Below, piece after piece: positions 9,294-23,197 of a stretch of DNA of 64,000 nucleotides (the first letter of the stretch is position 1; the number at the start of each line of letters is the position of its first letter). Where the stretch lies: assembly GCF_011077955.1 (NCBI RefSeq), contig NZ_JAALBX010000010.1, positions 94,716 through 158,715 on the forward strand, written 5' to 3'. The translations under genes were made by a program, and so were the position numbers. The notes under the pieces were generated by a model. That model saw only the letters and a program-made list of their open reading frames with translations. It searched no databases and was not told the DNA's origin. The DNA comes from Citrobacter freundii. Its GTDB lineage: Bacteria > Pseudomonadota > Gammaproteobacteria > Enterobacterales > Enterobacteriaceae.

Positions 9294-10343
9294 TCATTGT
9301 GGGTCGGGAATGCCCAGTTTGGTGTTTAACCGTCCCCGGGATTTATTGAATATTTTCGTACCCGTTTCCCTTCCGGCCCGCAGCTGGCGCTGCTGCTCTT
9401 CTGGTAACGCATGTTCTTCAACGCACCGCTCGCTGCAACAGCCGTTATATTTTTGTGCACATGCCGGGCATTGAATGAAAAGCAAATGACAGCCATCATT
9501 TTTACAGTTGGTATGCGTATCGCACGGCGCGCCGCACTGGTGACAATGCGCAATAACCTCGTCGCTGATGCGCTCCCCCATCCGCTCATCAAACACAAAG
9601 TTTTTACCGACAAAACGCACCGGTAAACCCTGTTCGCGGGCGCGGCGCGCATATTCAATAATGCCGCCTTCAATATGCCAGACCTGTTTAAAACCGTTGT
9701 GCCGCATCCAGGCGCTGGCTTTTTCGCAACGTATGCCGCCTGTGCAATACATAACAATTTTTTTGTCTTTATGCGCTTCCATCATTTCCACGGCTTTCGG
9801 CAACTGCTCGCGGAACGTGTCGGCAGGGATTTCTAGTGCATTCTCGAAATGCCCCACTTCGTACTCGTAGTGGTTACGCATATCGATAAATACCGCATCG
9901 GGATCGTCCATCATCGCGTTAACTTCTTCCGCTTTGAGGTATTCACCGACATCGCTTGCGTTAAATAGCGGGTCATCAATCCCGTCAGCCACAATACGAT
10001 CGCGGACCTTCATGCGCAGCACCCAGAACGATTTTCCATCGTCATCCAGCGCGATGTTTAAGCGCAGCCCCTCAAGCGCCGGATCAAAGCGGTATAAAAC
10101 ATCGCGCAGCGCCTCAAGATTAGTCGCCGGAACGCTTATCTGGGCATTGATCCCTTCTTTGGCAAGGTATACGCGGCCAAAGACGTTAAGCTCAACGAAC
10201 GCCTGATAAAGCGCATCGCGGGTGGCTTGCGGATTGACAATAGTGAAATATTTATAGAATGAGACTGTGGTGCGCGGCTCGGTTTCCGCCAGCATGCGCG
10301 CCTTGAGTTCCTCATTCGAAATGCGGTTATGTAACACTGGCAT
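9294..10343 (-). CDS. trhO: TrhO (YceA), tRNA uridine(34) hydroxylase
   Basis: The 349-aa protein has an N-terminal UPF0176/acylphosphatase-like domain (about 1-110) and a rhodanese domain with active-site Cys200 in [14 protein letters not shown]-terminal cysteine-rich zinc-binding section follows ([14 protein letters not shown] and CPACAQKY). E. coli TrhO uses O2 to form 5-hydroxyuridine at position 34 of tRNAs (established for the family). It is divergent from lpxL and convergent with yceI. Confidence 0.95.
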   Translation of the reverse strand: MPVLHNRISNEELKARMLAETEPRTTVSFYKYFTIVNPQATRDALYQAFVELNVFGRVYLAKEGINAQISVPATNLEALRDVLYRFDPALEGLRLNIALDDDGKSFWVLRMKVRDRIVADGIDDPLFNASDVGEYLKAEEVNAMMDDPDAVFIDMRNHYEYEVGHFENALEIPADTFREQLPKAVEMMEAHKDKKIVMYCTGGIRCEKASAWMRHNGFKQVWHIEGGIIEYARRAREQGLPVRFVGKNFVFDERMGERISDEVIAHCHQCGAPCDTHTNCKNDGCHLLFIQCPACAQKYNGCCSERCVEEHALPEEQQRQLRAGRETGTKIFNKSRGRLNTKLGIPDPQ

Positions 10344-10558
10344 GGTGTTCGTTCCTGCAATCGGTAGAAGGGAATTTATCGCGCGGCATCATATAGCATT
10401 TAACACCAATTTACATCCACACATTATGCGCTACATTTATCCCCCTTTATCAACAAAGTCAGCAGGACATCTGGCTCTCTTTCTGAGATTTTTGGCCCCG
10501 AGAAAAATTAATGCCACAATAGGCGGCATGGTGTCCCGATTTGTCATTCAGGAAATAC

Positions 10559-11479
10559 ATGACTCAATTACCTACATTTTCGCGTCGTTTGCTTCATCCT
10601 CGCTACTGGCTGACCTGGCTTGGTATCGGCCTTCTCTGGCTGGTGGTGCTTCTGCCTTACCCGGTGCTGTATCGCCTTGGCCGTGTTATGGGACATGTGG
10701 CGATGCGCTTTATGAAGCGTCGGAGCCGTATTGCGTACCGTAATCTGGAACTCTCTTTTCCGCAGATGTCAGCAGATGAACGCCATCAGATGGTGGTAAA
10801 AAACTTTGAATCGGTAGGCCTTGGCCTGCTGGAAACCGGTATGGCCTGGTTCTGGCCCACCTGGCGCATAAACCGCTGGTTTGATGTTTCCGGTACTGAA
10901 TATATCAAAGCGGTGCAGTCGCAGGGCCGAGGCGTGCTGCTGATTGGCATTCATTTCCTGACGTTGGAACTGGGGGCGCGGGTCTTCGGTATTCATAACC
11001 CTGGCATCGGTGTGTACCGTCCTAATGACAATCCCTTGCTCGACTGGCTGCAAACCTGGGGCCGCATGCGTTCCAATAAATCGATGATCGATCGAAAAGA
11101 TCTGAAGGGAATGGTGCGAGCGTTAAAAAACGCTGAAGTCATCTGGTACGCCCCGGATCATGACTACGGCCCGCGCAGTAGCGTATTTGTTCCTTTGTTT
11201 GCGGTAGAACAGGCTGCTACCACTACCGGCACATGGATGCTGGCGAAAATGTCGAAGGCCTGCGTGGTGCCTTTTGTCCCGCGCCGTAAGCCGGACGGCA
11301 AAGGCTACGAGATGATTATTCTTGAGCCGGAATGTAATCCGCCGTTAGAGAATGCTGAGGAAACTGCGCGCTGGATGAATGGCGTAGTAGAGCGCTGCAT
11401 TATGATGGCCCCCGAGCAATATATGTGGCTCCACCGTCGTTTTAAAACGCGCCCCGAAGGCATGCCATCGCGCTATTAA
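10559..11479 (+). CDS. lpxL: LpxL (HtrB), Kdo2-lipid IVA lauroyltransferase
   Basis: The 306-aa protein (start [17 protein letters not shown]) equals E. coli LpxL in length. A single N-terminal membrane anchor is followed by the acyltransferase motif HFLTLE (HX4D/E) and the [16 protein letters not shown] and [12 protein letters not shown] blocks. It transfers laurate from acyl-ACP to lipid A at the inner-membrane cytoplasmic face. The ribosome binding site is CAGGAAATAC. It is divergent from trhO. Confidence 0.96.
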   Translation: MTQLPTFSRRLLHPRYWLTWLGIGLLWLVVLLPYPVLYRLGRVMGHVAMRFMKRRSRIAYRNLELSFPQMSADERHQMVVKNFESVGLGLLETGMAWFWPTWRINRWFDVSGTEYIKAVQSQGRGVLLIGIHFLTLELGARVFGIHNPGIGVYRPNDNPLLDWLQTWGRMRSNKSMIDRKDLKGMVRALKNAEVIWYAPDHDYGPRSSVFVPLFAVEQAATTTGTWMLAKMSKACVVPFVPRRKPDGKGYEMIILEPECNPPLENAEETARWMNGVVERCIMMAPEQYMWLHRRFKTRPEGMPSRY

Positions 11480-11616
11480 CCCGCCCGGCGGCAAGTCTGT
11501 GCCGCCGCGCTGTAACAACTCACCCTGTTTCACAATTAAAATTTCATATTAATACTGGCAATCTTCCAGTTTCGTCTATTCTTTCCTGAAAAGCCGATCC
11601 ATACAGGGAGATTGCC

Positions 11617-11991
11617 ATGTCTATGTACGCCACACTTGAAGAAGCCATTGACGCCGCCCGTGAAGAGTTCCTTGCGGACAATCCGGGTATCACTGAAGAC
11701 GAGGCAAGTATTCAGCAGCTTAATATCCAGAAATACATCCTTCAGGATGGCGATATTATGTGGCAGGCTGAATTTTTCGCCGATGACGCGCAAGACGGTG
11801 AGTGTCTGCCGGTATTAACCGGCGAAGCGGCGCAAAGCGTGTTTGATGGTGATTTTGACGAGATAGAACTGCGTCAGGAATGGCTTGAGGAAAACACCCT
11901 TCATGAATGGGATGAAGGTGAATTCCAGTTGGAGCCGCCGCTTGATACCGAAGAAGGCCAGGCCGCAGCAGATGAATGGGACGAGCGTTAA
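11617..11991 (+). CDS. mysB: MysB, acidic protein
   Basis: The 124-aa protein is very rich in Glu and Asp and collinear with E. coli MysB (MYATLEEAIDAAREEFLADN near the N-terminus, EEGQAAADEWDER at the end). In E. coli multicopy mysB suppresses secY/secA defects. The mechanism is unknown. It has a good ribosome binding site (AGGGAGATTGCC) and its stop lies 1 nt from the convergent yceK stop. Confidence 0.95.
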   Translation: MSMYATLEEAIDAAREEFLADNPGITEDEASIQQLNIQKYILQDGDIMWQAEFFADDAQDGECLPVLTGEAAQSVFDGDFDEIELRQEWLEENTLHEWDEGEFQLEPPLDTEEGQAAADEWDER

Positions 11992-11992
11992 G

Positions 11993-12220
11993 TTACTCGT
12001 AAGGGCCGTGACTCGTATCCACTGGAAGAAGCAGAGTATCGAATATCAGCGAAAACGGCAGATCGAGCACGGTGACATAGCGCCACGCTGAGTCTCTCAC
12101 GTCCCATTGAACGCCGGGATAATACTGGTTGCCATGCCCCTGTCCGGGTATCGTTCGGCTAATGATGCTGCCACAGCCGCTCAATAACATGGCAACCAGG
12201 ATGATAACCAGAACGCGCAT
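11993..12220 (-). CDS. yceK: YceK, DUF1375 lipoprotein
   Basis: The ATG preceded by GGAAGGAATTTCA gives 75 aa as in E. coli. The signal peptide ends in lipobox LLSGC (Cys17), followed by the family core GSIISRTIPGQGHGNQYYPG. It is a small outer-membrane-type lipoprotein without an assigned role. It lies between mysB (convergent) and opgH (same strand, separated by a terminator). Confidence 0.93.
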   Translation of the reverse strand: MRVLVIILVAMLLSGCGSIISRTIPGQGHGNQYYPGVQWDVRDSAWRYVTVLDLPFSLIFDTLLLPVDTSHGPYE

Positions 12221-12256
12221 TGAAATTCCTTCCCCGCAGTAATGAATCATATAGAT

Positions 12257-12286
12257 AAAAAAGCCGGCCCTGGTGGCCGGCTTTTT
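12257..12286 (-). terminator. Terminator of opgGH
   Basis: An 8-bp stem AGCCGGCC/GGCCGGCT with loop CTGGT has A/T tracts on both sides, so it could act in both directions. It ends the leftward opgGH operon 16 nt after the opgH stop. Confidence 0.85.
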
Positions 12287-12301
12287 ACATAACGATAAAG
12301 T

Positions 12302-16415
<4,114 letters not shown>

Positions 16416-16635
16416 TCAATCCAATCCATTTTAATGGAAACTCTGGCTTTCCGACAACATAATCCCCTCTTTGTTCATCCCGCTGGCTCAGGGTTTATAC
16501 AGTTATGGACGCCAGGATTCATTTTGCGCCTTTCGCCTGGAGACTCTCTCCGGAAGTTGGTGTAGGGTTGCCTGCAAATTTACCCATCCAGGGTCTGACG
16601 GATAAGACGAAAAGTCCGAGAGTTTACGGTGTTAT

Positions 16636-17805
16636 ATGAAGACGACCTCAACACAACGAGAATATTTTCTGGATTCGATCCGGGCATGGTTAATGCTGCT
16701 TGGGATCCCTTTCCACATTTCACTAATCTATTCGAGTCATCAGTGGCATGTTAACAGTGTCGAGCCGTCGTGGTGGTTAACGCTGTTTAACGATTTCGTC
16801 CATTCTTTCCGAATGCAGGTCTTTTTCGTCATTTCTGGTTACTTTTCATACATGTTGTTCTTACGCTACCCACGCGTGAAATGGTGGAAAGTCCGCGTCG
16901 AACGGGTCGGTATACCCATGGTTACGGCTGTCTTCTTCTTAACATTGCCGCAATTCATCATGTTGCAATTTGTGAAGGGCCAGGCTGATAAGTGGCACAC
17001 TTTGAGCGGCTATGAAAAATATAATACCCTTGCATGGGAGCTCATTTCACATTTGTGGTTCTTATTAGTTCTGATGGTATTAACCAGTCTTGGATTAATT
17101 TGGTTTAAAAATATATCTGCGCGCATCACTGAAGACCGTCCCGGATGGACCAAGAATATCACACTAGGAAAACTCTCAATTATTTTCCTGCTATTGGGCG
17201 TGTTTTATGCGGCCATTCGCCGTATTTTACTTTACGTTTACCCACCTATTTTGAGTGACGGATTATTTTATTTTATCGTCATGCAAACCCTGTTTTACAC
17301 GCCATTTTTCATTCTCGGCGCAATTGCGTTTAAGCATCCCTCCATCAAAGCAATGTTGACCGCCCCCTCCCGCGGATGCGCGCTTGGCGCGGTTGTGGCG
17401 TTTGTCGCCTATGTAGTTAACCAGCGCTATGGTCATGGTGATGCGTGGATGTACGAGACGGAATATGTCATCACCATGTTTCTCGGGTTGTGTATGGTAA
17501 ACGTGGTGTTTTCGTTAGGCCATCGCCTGTTGAATTTCCAGTCTGCGCGGGTGACGTATTTTGTTAACGCGTCGCTGTTTATCTATCTGGTGCATCACCC
17601 ATTGACCCTGTTTTACGGGGCCTATATCACGCCACATATCGCCTCAAACACGCTGGGCTTTATTAGTGGGTTAGTCTTTGTGATTGGTATTGCGCTGGCA
17701 CTCTATGAAATCCATCTGCGGATCCCAATGCTGCGTTTTCTGTTTTCAGGAAAACCGCAAACTAAGCCAGTTGTGAAAACACCCGTCGAAAAAGAGTTAC
17801 AGTAA
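16636..17805 (+). CDS. opgC: OpgC (MdoC), glucan succinyltransferase
   Basis: The 389-aa integral membrane protein belongs to acyltransferase family 3, with about ten hydrophobic helices. The N-terminal [20 protein letters not shown] segment carries the conserved histidine typical of the family. It transfers succinyl groups from cytoplasmic succinyl-CoA to periplasmic glucans. It is divergent from opgGH, and its last 9 nt overlap the end of the convergent clsC. Confidence 0.94.
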   Translation: MKTTSTQREYFLDSIRAWLMLLGIPFHISLIYSSHQWHVNSVEPSWWLTLFNDFVHSFRMQVFFVISGYFSYMLFLRYPRVKWWKVRVERVGIPMVTAVFFLTLPQFIMLQFVKGQADKWHTLSGYEKYNTLAWELISHLWFLLVLMVLTSLGLIWFKNISARITEDRPGWTKNITLGKLSIIFLLLGVFYAAIRRILLYVYPPILSDGLFYFIVMQTLFYTPFFILGAIAFKHPSIKAMLTAPSRGCALGAVVAFVAYVVNQRYGHGDAWMYETEYVITMFLGLCMVNVVFSLGHRLLNFQSARVTYFVNASLFIYLVHHPLTLFYGAYITPHIASNTLGFISGLVFVIGIALALYEIHLRIPMLRFLFSGKPQTKPVVKTPVEKELQ

Positions 17806-19284
17806 CCACTCAACCGGGAGCCAATAGGCAAGCTTTACCAGTACGCGCTGCCAGAAGCGAGTCTTTGGCTCTTTCACCAATACGACTTCCTGCCCATCAC
17901 GGTACTCTACCCAATTCACCCGCCCTAATGCGTCAAGCCGTAAAGTCCATGCCGCTTCCTGCTGGCTTTGCACAAACCGGCGGTGGATGTGGCGCGCCAG
18001 ATCCGGGCTTTCAATAACCAGGCCCATTTCAGTATTCAGCATTGCCGAACGCGGGTCGAAATTGAACGATCCGATAAACACGTGGTTTTCATCCACGCTA
18101 AAGGTTTTGGCATGTAAGCTGGAACCAGAATTCCCGGTAAGCCCCCGGTCATGTGGCATGCGCTCCTTCTGAGGACCGGGCTTAAGTTCATAGAGCGAGA
18201 TGCCATGGCGCAAAAGCTTCTTTCGCCAGCGGGCATAGCCGGCATGCACGACGGCGACATCATTAGCCGCTAATGAATTAGTCAGGATCGCGATATTGAC
18301 GCCTTTGCGCTTAAGCATCAGCAACTGTGCCACGCCTGCGCGAGTCGGGACAAAGTAAGAAGAGATGATATCAAGCTGTTTTGTCGGCTCGCCGATGACA
18401 TTCAACATACGTAAGGGCAAGAGCGAATGCCGGCGCGCTTTGCCCTCCCCTTTGCGCGGATCGTCACTTAGCAGGCGTGCTTTAGCCCAAATCATCGACA
18501 ACGTGCCGGCATCAAGATGCGTGGCAAAATGCGTGGTGGCAAGCTTATCCAGATAAGTACGGGCGATCGGATCGTGCTGCCATTCAGGGGGAAATTGTAC
18601 GCGCTGCTCAATTTCTTCTTCGTTAACATCAAGCACTTTTTCAAGCGTTGAGACCGACGCACAGGTCCAGTAACGCTCAAAATCTTCGCATACCTCTGCG
18701 ACCACCGGGCCAATGGTCAGTACATCAAGGTCGGAAAAAAGCGGTTCGTCACCGGCGCCAAAATAGGCATCACCGATATTACGCCCGCCAATAATGGTCG
18801 CCTCGCCATCAACGATAAAGCTTTTATTGTGCATACGGCGGTTGAGACGAGCAAAATCAGTCAGATAGCCTAATGCGCGGAAAAAACGAAACGAAAAGGG
18901 GTTAAAAAGGCGGACTTCAATATTGGGATGGGCGCTCAGTAATCGCAGTACACTATCCATGCCAAGCGTGTTGTTGTCATCTAATAAAAGACGAACCCGC
19001 ACACCCCGTTTTGCCGCCTCAAGTAATGCGGAAAACAGCAGTCTGCCTGACATATCATCTTCCCAGATATAGTACTGAACATCCAGGGTTTGCTCGGCCA
19101 TCTCTGCGAGCAGATAACGGGCGGCGAACGCATCCAGGCTGTCAGCCAGAGTATGCACGCCGCTATGATCGGGATGCGCTTGCGTTTTTGGCGCAATGGC
19201 TCGCCCAAGACGTGTTTTAGCGATCTTGTTCTGGGGTAAGTTGTGCAAGTAATCGTTGGTAAAGTCGGGTGTTTTCTTCGTCAT
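17797..19284 (-). CDS. clsC: ClsC (YmdC), cardiolipin synthase C
   Basis: The protein contains two phospholipase D HKD motifs, [10 protein letters not shown] and [10 protein letters not shown], each followed by the GGRN/GSFN element. The C-terminus (LPVEWLL) matches E. coli ClsC. ClsC joins phosphatidylethanolamine and phosphatidylglycerol to form cardiolipin, with YmdB aiding activity in E. coli. The 5' end overlaps ymdB. The ATG at 19284 (495 aa) is chosen because it is the first one that does not read deep into ymdB, but its ribosome binding site is weak. The E. coli protein (473 aa) has a different, shorter N-terminus. Confidence 0.9.
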   Translation of the reverse strand: MTKKTPDFTNDYLHNLPQNKIAKTRLGRAIAPKTQAHPDHSGVHTLADSLDAFAARYLLAEMAEQTLDVQYYIWEDDMSGRLLFSALLEAAKRGVRVRLLLDDNNTLGMDSVLRLLSAHPNIEVRLFNPFSFRFFRALGYLTDFARLNRRMHNKSFIVDGEATIIGGRNIGDAYFGAGDEPLFSDLDVLTIGPVVAEVCEDFERYWTCASVSTLEKVLDVNEEEIEQRVQFPPEWQHDPIARTYLDKLATTHFATHLDAGTLSMIWAKARLLSDDPRKGEGKARRHSLLPLRMLNVIGEPTKQLDIISSYFVPTRAGVAQLLMLKRKGVNIAILTNSLAANDVAVVHAGYARWRKKLLRHGISLYELKPGPQKERMPHDRGLTGNSGSSLHAKTFSVDENHVFIGSFNFDPRSAMLNTEMGLVIESPDLARHIHRRFVQSQQEAAWTLRLDALGRVNWVEYRDGQEVVLVKEPKTRFWQRVLVKLAYWLPVEWLL

Positions 19285-19759
19285 AGCAGACAAAGTATAC
19301 CTGCTCCGGTAAAGCGTGCCGGGTAAGATAGTCTGAAACCGTGTTGACGGCGATTTCTGCCGCGGCCGGTTTAGGGTAACCGTAAATGCCGGTGCTAATT
19401 GCCGGGAAAGCCACGGTCTTATATCCATTAGCACTCACCAATTGCAGACTGTTTCGGTAGGCATCAGAAAGCAGCTGCGCCTCATGTTGATCGCCATCAC
19501 GCCACACAGGCCCAACCGTGTGTACCACGGCTTTCGCCGCAAGATCGCCTGCCGTGGTGATGACTGCATGTCCTGTGGGACAACTGCCCTGCTGCTGACG
19601 AACCTGCATGCAGGCCTCCAGTAAAGCAGGCCCGGCCGCACGATGGATGGCGCCATCCACCCCGCCACCGCCCATCAATGACGTATTCGCTGCATTCACA
19701 ATCACATCTACCGTCATTTGGGTAATATCGCCCTGTATGACTTCTATTCTGGTTTTCAT
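19217..19759 (-). CDS. ymdB: YmdB, O-acetyl-ADP-ribose deacetylase (macrodomain)
   Basis: The 180-aa macrodomain protein has the nucleotide-binding signature [20 protein letters not shown] and the second loop [11 protein letters not shown]. coli YmdB hydrolyses O-acetyl-ADP-ribose and inhibits RNase III, affecting biofilm. It is immediately upstream of and overlaps clsC by 68 nt, and lies downstream of the curli csgBAC-ymdA group. The ribosome binding site is AGGAGGCAGCG. Confidence 0.95.
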   Translation of the reverse strand: MKTRIEVIQGDITQMTVDVIVNAANTSLMGGGGVDGAIHRAAGPALLEACMQVRQQQGSCPTGHAVITTAGDLAAKAVVHTVGPVWRDGDQHEAQLLSDAYRNSLQLVSANGYKTVAFPAISTGIYGYPKPAAAEIAVNTVSDYLTRHALPEQVYFVCYDEENTRLYQRLLAQLTPEQDR

Positions 19760-19912
19760 CGCTGCCTCCTGAGAGTTCTGTTTTGAGTGTAGAACATCTA
19801 TTACCTGAGGCGTCTGCCGCGCTGTATTACGTCAGGCACAGGTTTCTCATTGCATGCAGATCGCACGCTATGCCTTAACATAAAAGAAAAGCGCGGCAGT
19901 CTCAGTAGGCGA

Positions 19913-20224
19913 TTATTGGTAGTTAATGTTGACGATTGCTACTTTTTTATTGTCATCAAGGTAGTGAAGTTTAACCGTAGCCGGCACATTGCTTTTAATG
20001 GAGGTGGCATTGATTTGTGTTATCGGAATGGATCGCTTAACGCGCGTCGACCCTACGGGACACTCAACCATCATCCTGCGCTCGTCGTGAGTAAATTCAC
20101 AACCCTCTTCAACGATTGCGCCGACAAAATGAATCGTTCCGCAGTTACCTGACGCGCTAAACGCAGGCGAACCAAACAGGTAAAGCGACAGACAACCCAG
20201 CGGCAGTAATGAATGCATGCGCAT
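19913..20224 (-). CDS. ymdA: YmdA, small secreted protein next to csgC
   Basis: The 103-aa protein has the length and position of E. coli YmdA (between csgC and ymdB). An N-terminal signal peptide (cleavage likely after PAFSA) precedes a short domain with two cysteines (GNCGTIHFVG and EEGCEFTH), reminiscent of fimbrial-type Ig folds. The start at 20224 is supported by GAGGA seven nt upstream. Function is unknown. Assignment relies on context and length more than on remembered sequence. Confidence 0.75.
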   Translation of the reverse strand: MRMHSLLPLGCLSLYLFGSPAFSASGNCGTIHFVGAIVEEGCEFTHDERRMMVECPVGSTRVKRSIPITQINATSIKSNVPATVKLHYLDDNKKVAIVNINYQ

Positions 20225-20401
20225 TGTTTATTCCTCATAAGCGCTTCATCCTGAAGACATAATGAGCCCTTGAATGTAACTATAATTGAACTTAAATTTA
20301 ACAATTACTTAAATTTATGAACACAATTACACACTTATCCGGGCAGAGCTAATGAGTACTACCGGCAAAATCGCCAAACCACAGAGGAACGTCATGAACG
20401 G

Positions 20402-20731
20402 CTATAGCACGCCCGGCGGTGACCACTGTTGTTTGATGTTGAGCGATTTACCATCGCTTACGGTTACCAGAACGGTCAATTCATCCCCCGGCTCTACATT
20501 TATCGCTAAACGGGAGAGGGAAAACGGTTTATTGCTGATGATGTGTGCTTGTGAACGCTGGCGGGTATTGCTGTTGCCTGAGGCACCTTTTCGCACGGCT
20601 TCCAGTTGAATTTGGCAGTCGCAATCTTGCGTAAGCATCACTTGCGGCACAATAGTCCAGACGGAACCCTGTTGTTGGGCATCGATAACGATTTGGTTGG
20701 TCAGGGCGGCGAGTAATATCATGGTGTACAT
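20402..20731 (-). CDS. csgC: CsgC, periplasmic inhibitor of curli amyloid formation
   Basis: The 109-aa protein is collinear with E. coli CsgC: a short N-terminal export segment (MYTMILLAAL), the CxC motif (DCDCQIQLE) and the C-terminal VTVSDGKSLNIKQQW strand. CsgC is an Ig-fold periplasmic protein that stops CsgA from polymerising inside the cell. It lies downstream of csgBA on the same strand. The ribosome binding site is GGAGGAGAAAT. Confidence 0.9.
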   Translation of the reverse strand: MYTMILLAALTNQIVIDAQQQGSVWTIVPQVMLTQDCDCQIQLEAVRKGASGNSNTRQRSQAHIISNKPFSLSRLAINVEPGDELTVLVTVSDGKSLNIKQQWSPPGVL

Positions 20732-20743
20732 ATTTCTCCTCCA

Positions 20744-20771
20744 TAAAAAAACAGGGCCGTAGCCCTGTTCT
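20744..20771 (-). terminator. Attenuating terminator between csgA and csgC
   Basis: Read leftward, the stem AACAGGGC/GCCCTGTT (loop TACG) is followed by a run of T. It would reduce csgC expression relative to csgBA, a usual arrangement. Confidence 0.8.
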
Positions 20772-20786
20772 TAATATGCCGTACTC

Positions 20787-21278
20787 TTAGTACTGAGCAG
20801 CGTTCACAAAGTTGTTGTAACCGCGCTGAGTAACATCTGCAGATGCATAGTTGTCAGTCTGGACAACGTTAGCATAATGAGAGTTACCACGCTGGCTGAT
20901 AGTGATGTCAGAACGGATAGCATTCTGGTTCACGTTAACAGCGTTGAAGTTACCTTTCTGGGTAACATCGGTATCAGAAGCGAAACCGCCAGTTTGTTTG
21001 ATGTCAGCGGTGTTTTTAACGCCATCCTGATCCAGCCAAATGTTGCTGTCTTTAGCAGACTGCTGAACATTTGCGAAGTTGTTGAGTTTAGATTGGTTAA
21101 TATCAACCAGAGAACCATCAGCGTTAGTCTGAACTGAATTCACAACGTGGTGAGCACCGTCCTGATAAATTTTCAGTTCTGCGCCAGACTGAGATGGATG
21201 CCAGCCATTACGTTCTGCCATAGCGCTGCCAGAAATAACGACCAATGCTGCAACTGCTGCCACTTTAAATAATTTCAT
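20787..21278 (-). CDS. csgA: CsgA, major curlin subunit (divergent, six repeats)
   Basis: The 163-aa protein has a Sec signal (cleavage likely after AMA, residue 21). The mature part is an amyloid domain of about 22-residue strand-loop-strand units with conserved Q and N positions. Six units can be counted, at about 34-50, 57-73, 79-95, 102-118, 124-140 and 146-162, ending QY as in E. coli. E. coli CsgA has five. The glycine-rich N-terminal segment of mature E. coli CsgA (the secretion-guiding N22) is replaced by a dozen residues, ERNGWHPSQSGA. It is secreted through CsgG and nucleated by CsgB at the cell surface. Confidence 0.93.
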   Translation of the reverse strand: MKLFKVAAVAALVVISGSAMAERNGWHPSQSGAELKIYQDGAHHVVNSVQTNADGSLVDINQSKLNNFANVQQSAKDSNIWLDQDGVKNTADIKQTGGFASDTDVTQKGNFNAVNVNQNAIRSDITISQRGNSHYANVVQTDNYASADVTQRGYNNFVNAAQY

Positions 21279-21318
21279 GGTGTAACCCCCATCGGATTGA
21301 TATTAAGTCGTTCTGAAT

Positions 21319-21774
21319 TTAGCGTTGAGTAACGCGAATATTCATGAACGAGTTGTTTTGAACAACGACTGCGGTTTTTTGTGTACCATATTGAGTAACA
21401 TTTGCTCTATTACCCGTACCTTTCTGGATAATAGTCGCACTGTTACCAAACCCATTCTGCTGTATATCTGCATCATTCTGGAAGCCATCCTGAGCGATAT
21501 ACGCCAGATTGTAATTTCCTGATTGGTCTACATTTGCTCTGTTTCCATTGCCATTTTGCACAACAACGGTTTGCAATTTATGGCCTTCCTGGCGAGTAAT
21601 GGCTCTGTTATTTGAGCCATCTTGACCAATAATAGCTGTCTGATTGTATGAAGACTTGCTTAATTCATTCACAGCAAAGTTATATTCTGCTGCCGCAAGA
21701 TCATTACTATACGAATAAGCCACTCCGGGCGTACCCAATATAGTCAACATCATCAACAACAATTTGTTTTTCAT
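21319..21774 (-). CDS. csgB: CsgB, curlin nucleator
   Basis: With the ATG at 21774 the product is 151 aa, the E. coli CsgB length. A signal peptide (MKNKLLLMMLTILGTPGVAY) is followed by five curlin repeats (QDGSNNRAITRQ, NGNGNRANVDQ, QDGFQNDADIQQ, KGTGNRANVTQ types). The basic C-terminal repeat ends RVTQR, the part that anchors CsgB at the cell surface. It is the first gene of csgBAC, 40 nt before csgA. A 17-codon upstream extension is unsupported. Confidence 0.95.
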   Translation of the reverse strand: MKNKLLLMMLTILGTPGVAYSYSNDLAAAEYNFAVNELSKSSYNQTAIIGQDGSNNRAITRQEGHKLQTVVVQNGNGNRANVDQSGNYNLAYIAQDGFQNDADIQQNGFGNSATIIQKGTGNRANVTQYGTQKTAVVVQNNSFMNIRVTQR

Positions 21775-21901
21775 GTTGTCACCTTGGGCTGGCAGGATAA
21801 TTAAGACAATTATCCTATCAATCATTTAAATTTGTAAGAGCAGCTAACAAAATGTTATTGCCGCGTTACGGAGAAGAGTATGTCCGCGGAAACATATTAA
21901 A

Positions 21902-21912
21902 TATCTCACCCG
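21902..21912 (-). promoter_or_regulatory. CsgD binding site upstream of csgB
   Basis: Read leftward, the sequence is CGGGTGAGATA, an exact match to the recalled CsgD consensus CGGGKGAGNKA. It lies about 130 bp upstream of the csgB ATG, where CsgD activates csgBAC in Salmonella and E. coli. Confidence 0.75.
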
Positions 21913-22322
21913 CGAGTCGTATTTTTTATTATTCGTTCATTAGAAAGTATGAGAATTGCTGTTGGGTAATAAGGAAGGAAACCTGGCTGAAGAAAAAAAT
22001 TTTTTGATGGGTACAAGGTCATGAAGCCGTCACATTCAGAGAGTCACAAAATGGTCACGAAGAGGCATCGCAAAAAAAAGATCGTCAACGGTTGTCACCA
22101 CGCACTCATTATCTATACAAAATTGTCTGTCAGCTTTACGTCGGTGTTACCCGCAAGATTAGAGGTAATACATTTTTTGAAATAAATAATTATATCTATA
22201 AAAAACAATAGTATAGATTTGAATTTTATGTTTTTAAAATGATGCAACTCATTAAAAATGTACAACTTATCTATTAATTTTTTCATTAGAAAAATCTTCG
22301 CATTAACATTTATTTATTTGGT

Positions 22323-22342
22323 TTTACATTCTGTAACATCTT
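22323..22342 (+). promoter_or_regulatory. OmpR site in the csgD promoter
   Basis: TTTACATTCTGTAACATCTT agrees with the OmpR high-affinity consensus (ompF F1 type TTTACTTTTTGTTACATATT) at 16 of 20 positions. Its centre lies about 50 bp upstream of the inferred start near 22383, which equals the position of the activating OmpR site at csgD in E. coli and Salmonella. Confidence 0.75.
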
Positions 22343-22543
22343 TAACACTTGATTTAAGGTTGGTAATGACTAGATTTGTTTCAGCACTACTTTTAAATGT
22401 TTTCTTTTTCATCGCCCTCTCCGGGGATGATTGATTAATTTCTCTATACACAGCAGTGCAGCATCTGTCAGTACTTCTGGTGGGCTGAATGGTTAATCAG
22501 CCCAACTGATGGATGTCATTATTAAAAACAGTGGGGTTTCATC

Positions 22544-23194
22544 ATGTACAGTGAAGTTCAGATCCTGCCTGGCCAAACGTTGTTCTTGATTACCAAACCA
22601 TCTTTACAGGCGACAGCGTTATTACAGCATTTAAAATCGTCATTGGGAATAAACGGAAAGCTGCATAACATACAGCGTTCCGTTGATGATATCCCGGCTA
22701 ATAGTCTGATTCTATTGGATATGATGGAAGCTGATAAGAAGCTGATTCAGTACTGGCAAGATAATCTGGGTCGCAAAAATATCAATCTTAAAATCGTGTT
22801 ATTGAACACGCCCGATGAGTATCCGTTTCGAGAAATCGAAGGCTGGCCACACATTCATGGTGTCTTTTATGCTCATGAAGACCAGTCTTGCGTGCTTGAA
22901 GGGATGCGCGGTGTGCTGCGCGGTGAATGCTATTTTTCGCAAAAGCTTGCCAGTTATTTGATTACCCACTCCGGCAATTACCGGTATAACGGTGGAGAAT
23001 CATCAATGCTGACGCATCGTGAGAAAGAGATCCTCAATAAATTACGGGTTGGCGCATCAAACATTGAAATCGCGCAGGCCCTGTTTATTAGCGAAAACAC
23101 AGTTAAAACGCATCTTTATAATCTGTTTAAGAAGATCGCGGTAAAAAACCGAACTCAAGCCGTTTCATGGGCTAACGATAACCTCAGGCGATAA
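22544..23194 (+). CDS. csgD: CsgD, LuxR-family master regulator of curli and biofilm
   Basis: The 216-aa protein has the E. coli length. An N-terminal receiver-like domain (about 1-140) lacks a standard phospho-acceptor set. It is followed by a LuxR-type helix-turn-helix (LTHREKEILNKLRVGASNIE to TQAVSWANDNLRR, about 148-212). It activates csgBAC and diguanylate cyclase genes. The ribosome binding site is GTGGGGTTTC, identical in kind to E. coli. It is the first gene of csgDEFG. Confidence 0.97.
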   Translation: MYSEVQILPGQTLFLITKPSLQATALLQHLKSSLGINGKLHNIQRSVDDIPANSLILLDMMEADKKLIQYWQDNLGRKNINLKIVLLNTPDEYPFREIEGWPHIHGVFYAHEDQSCVLEGMRGVLRGECYFSQKLASYLITHSGNYRYNGGESSMLTHREKEILNKLRVGASNIEIAQALFISENTVKTHLYNLFKKIAVKNRTQAVSWANDNLRR

Positions 23195-23197
23195 GCC

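Larger units (their letters stand above)
21775..22543. promoter_or_regulatory. Divergent csgB/csgD control region
   Basis: This 769-bp AT-rich intergenic region separates csgBAC from csgDEFG and contains no supported gene. Recognisable elements are a CsgD-type site near csgB (21902-21912), an OmpR-type site (22323-22342), a csgD -10 region at about 22371-22376, and a csgD leader of about 160 nt. The leader holds the stretch CACAGCAGTGCAGCATCTGT, recalled as conserved in the E. coli csgD leader, and an 8-bp hairpin at 22481-22504. In E. coli this region integrates OmpR, RpoS, H-NS, IHF, MlrA and several small RNAs. Confidence 0.85.

Noticed and set aside
20787..21774. Regularly spaced repeats suggestive of a CRISPR-like array
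   Set aside because: The roughly 66-nt periodicity is that of the curlin repeats of CsgA and CsgB, which are coding.
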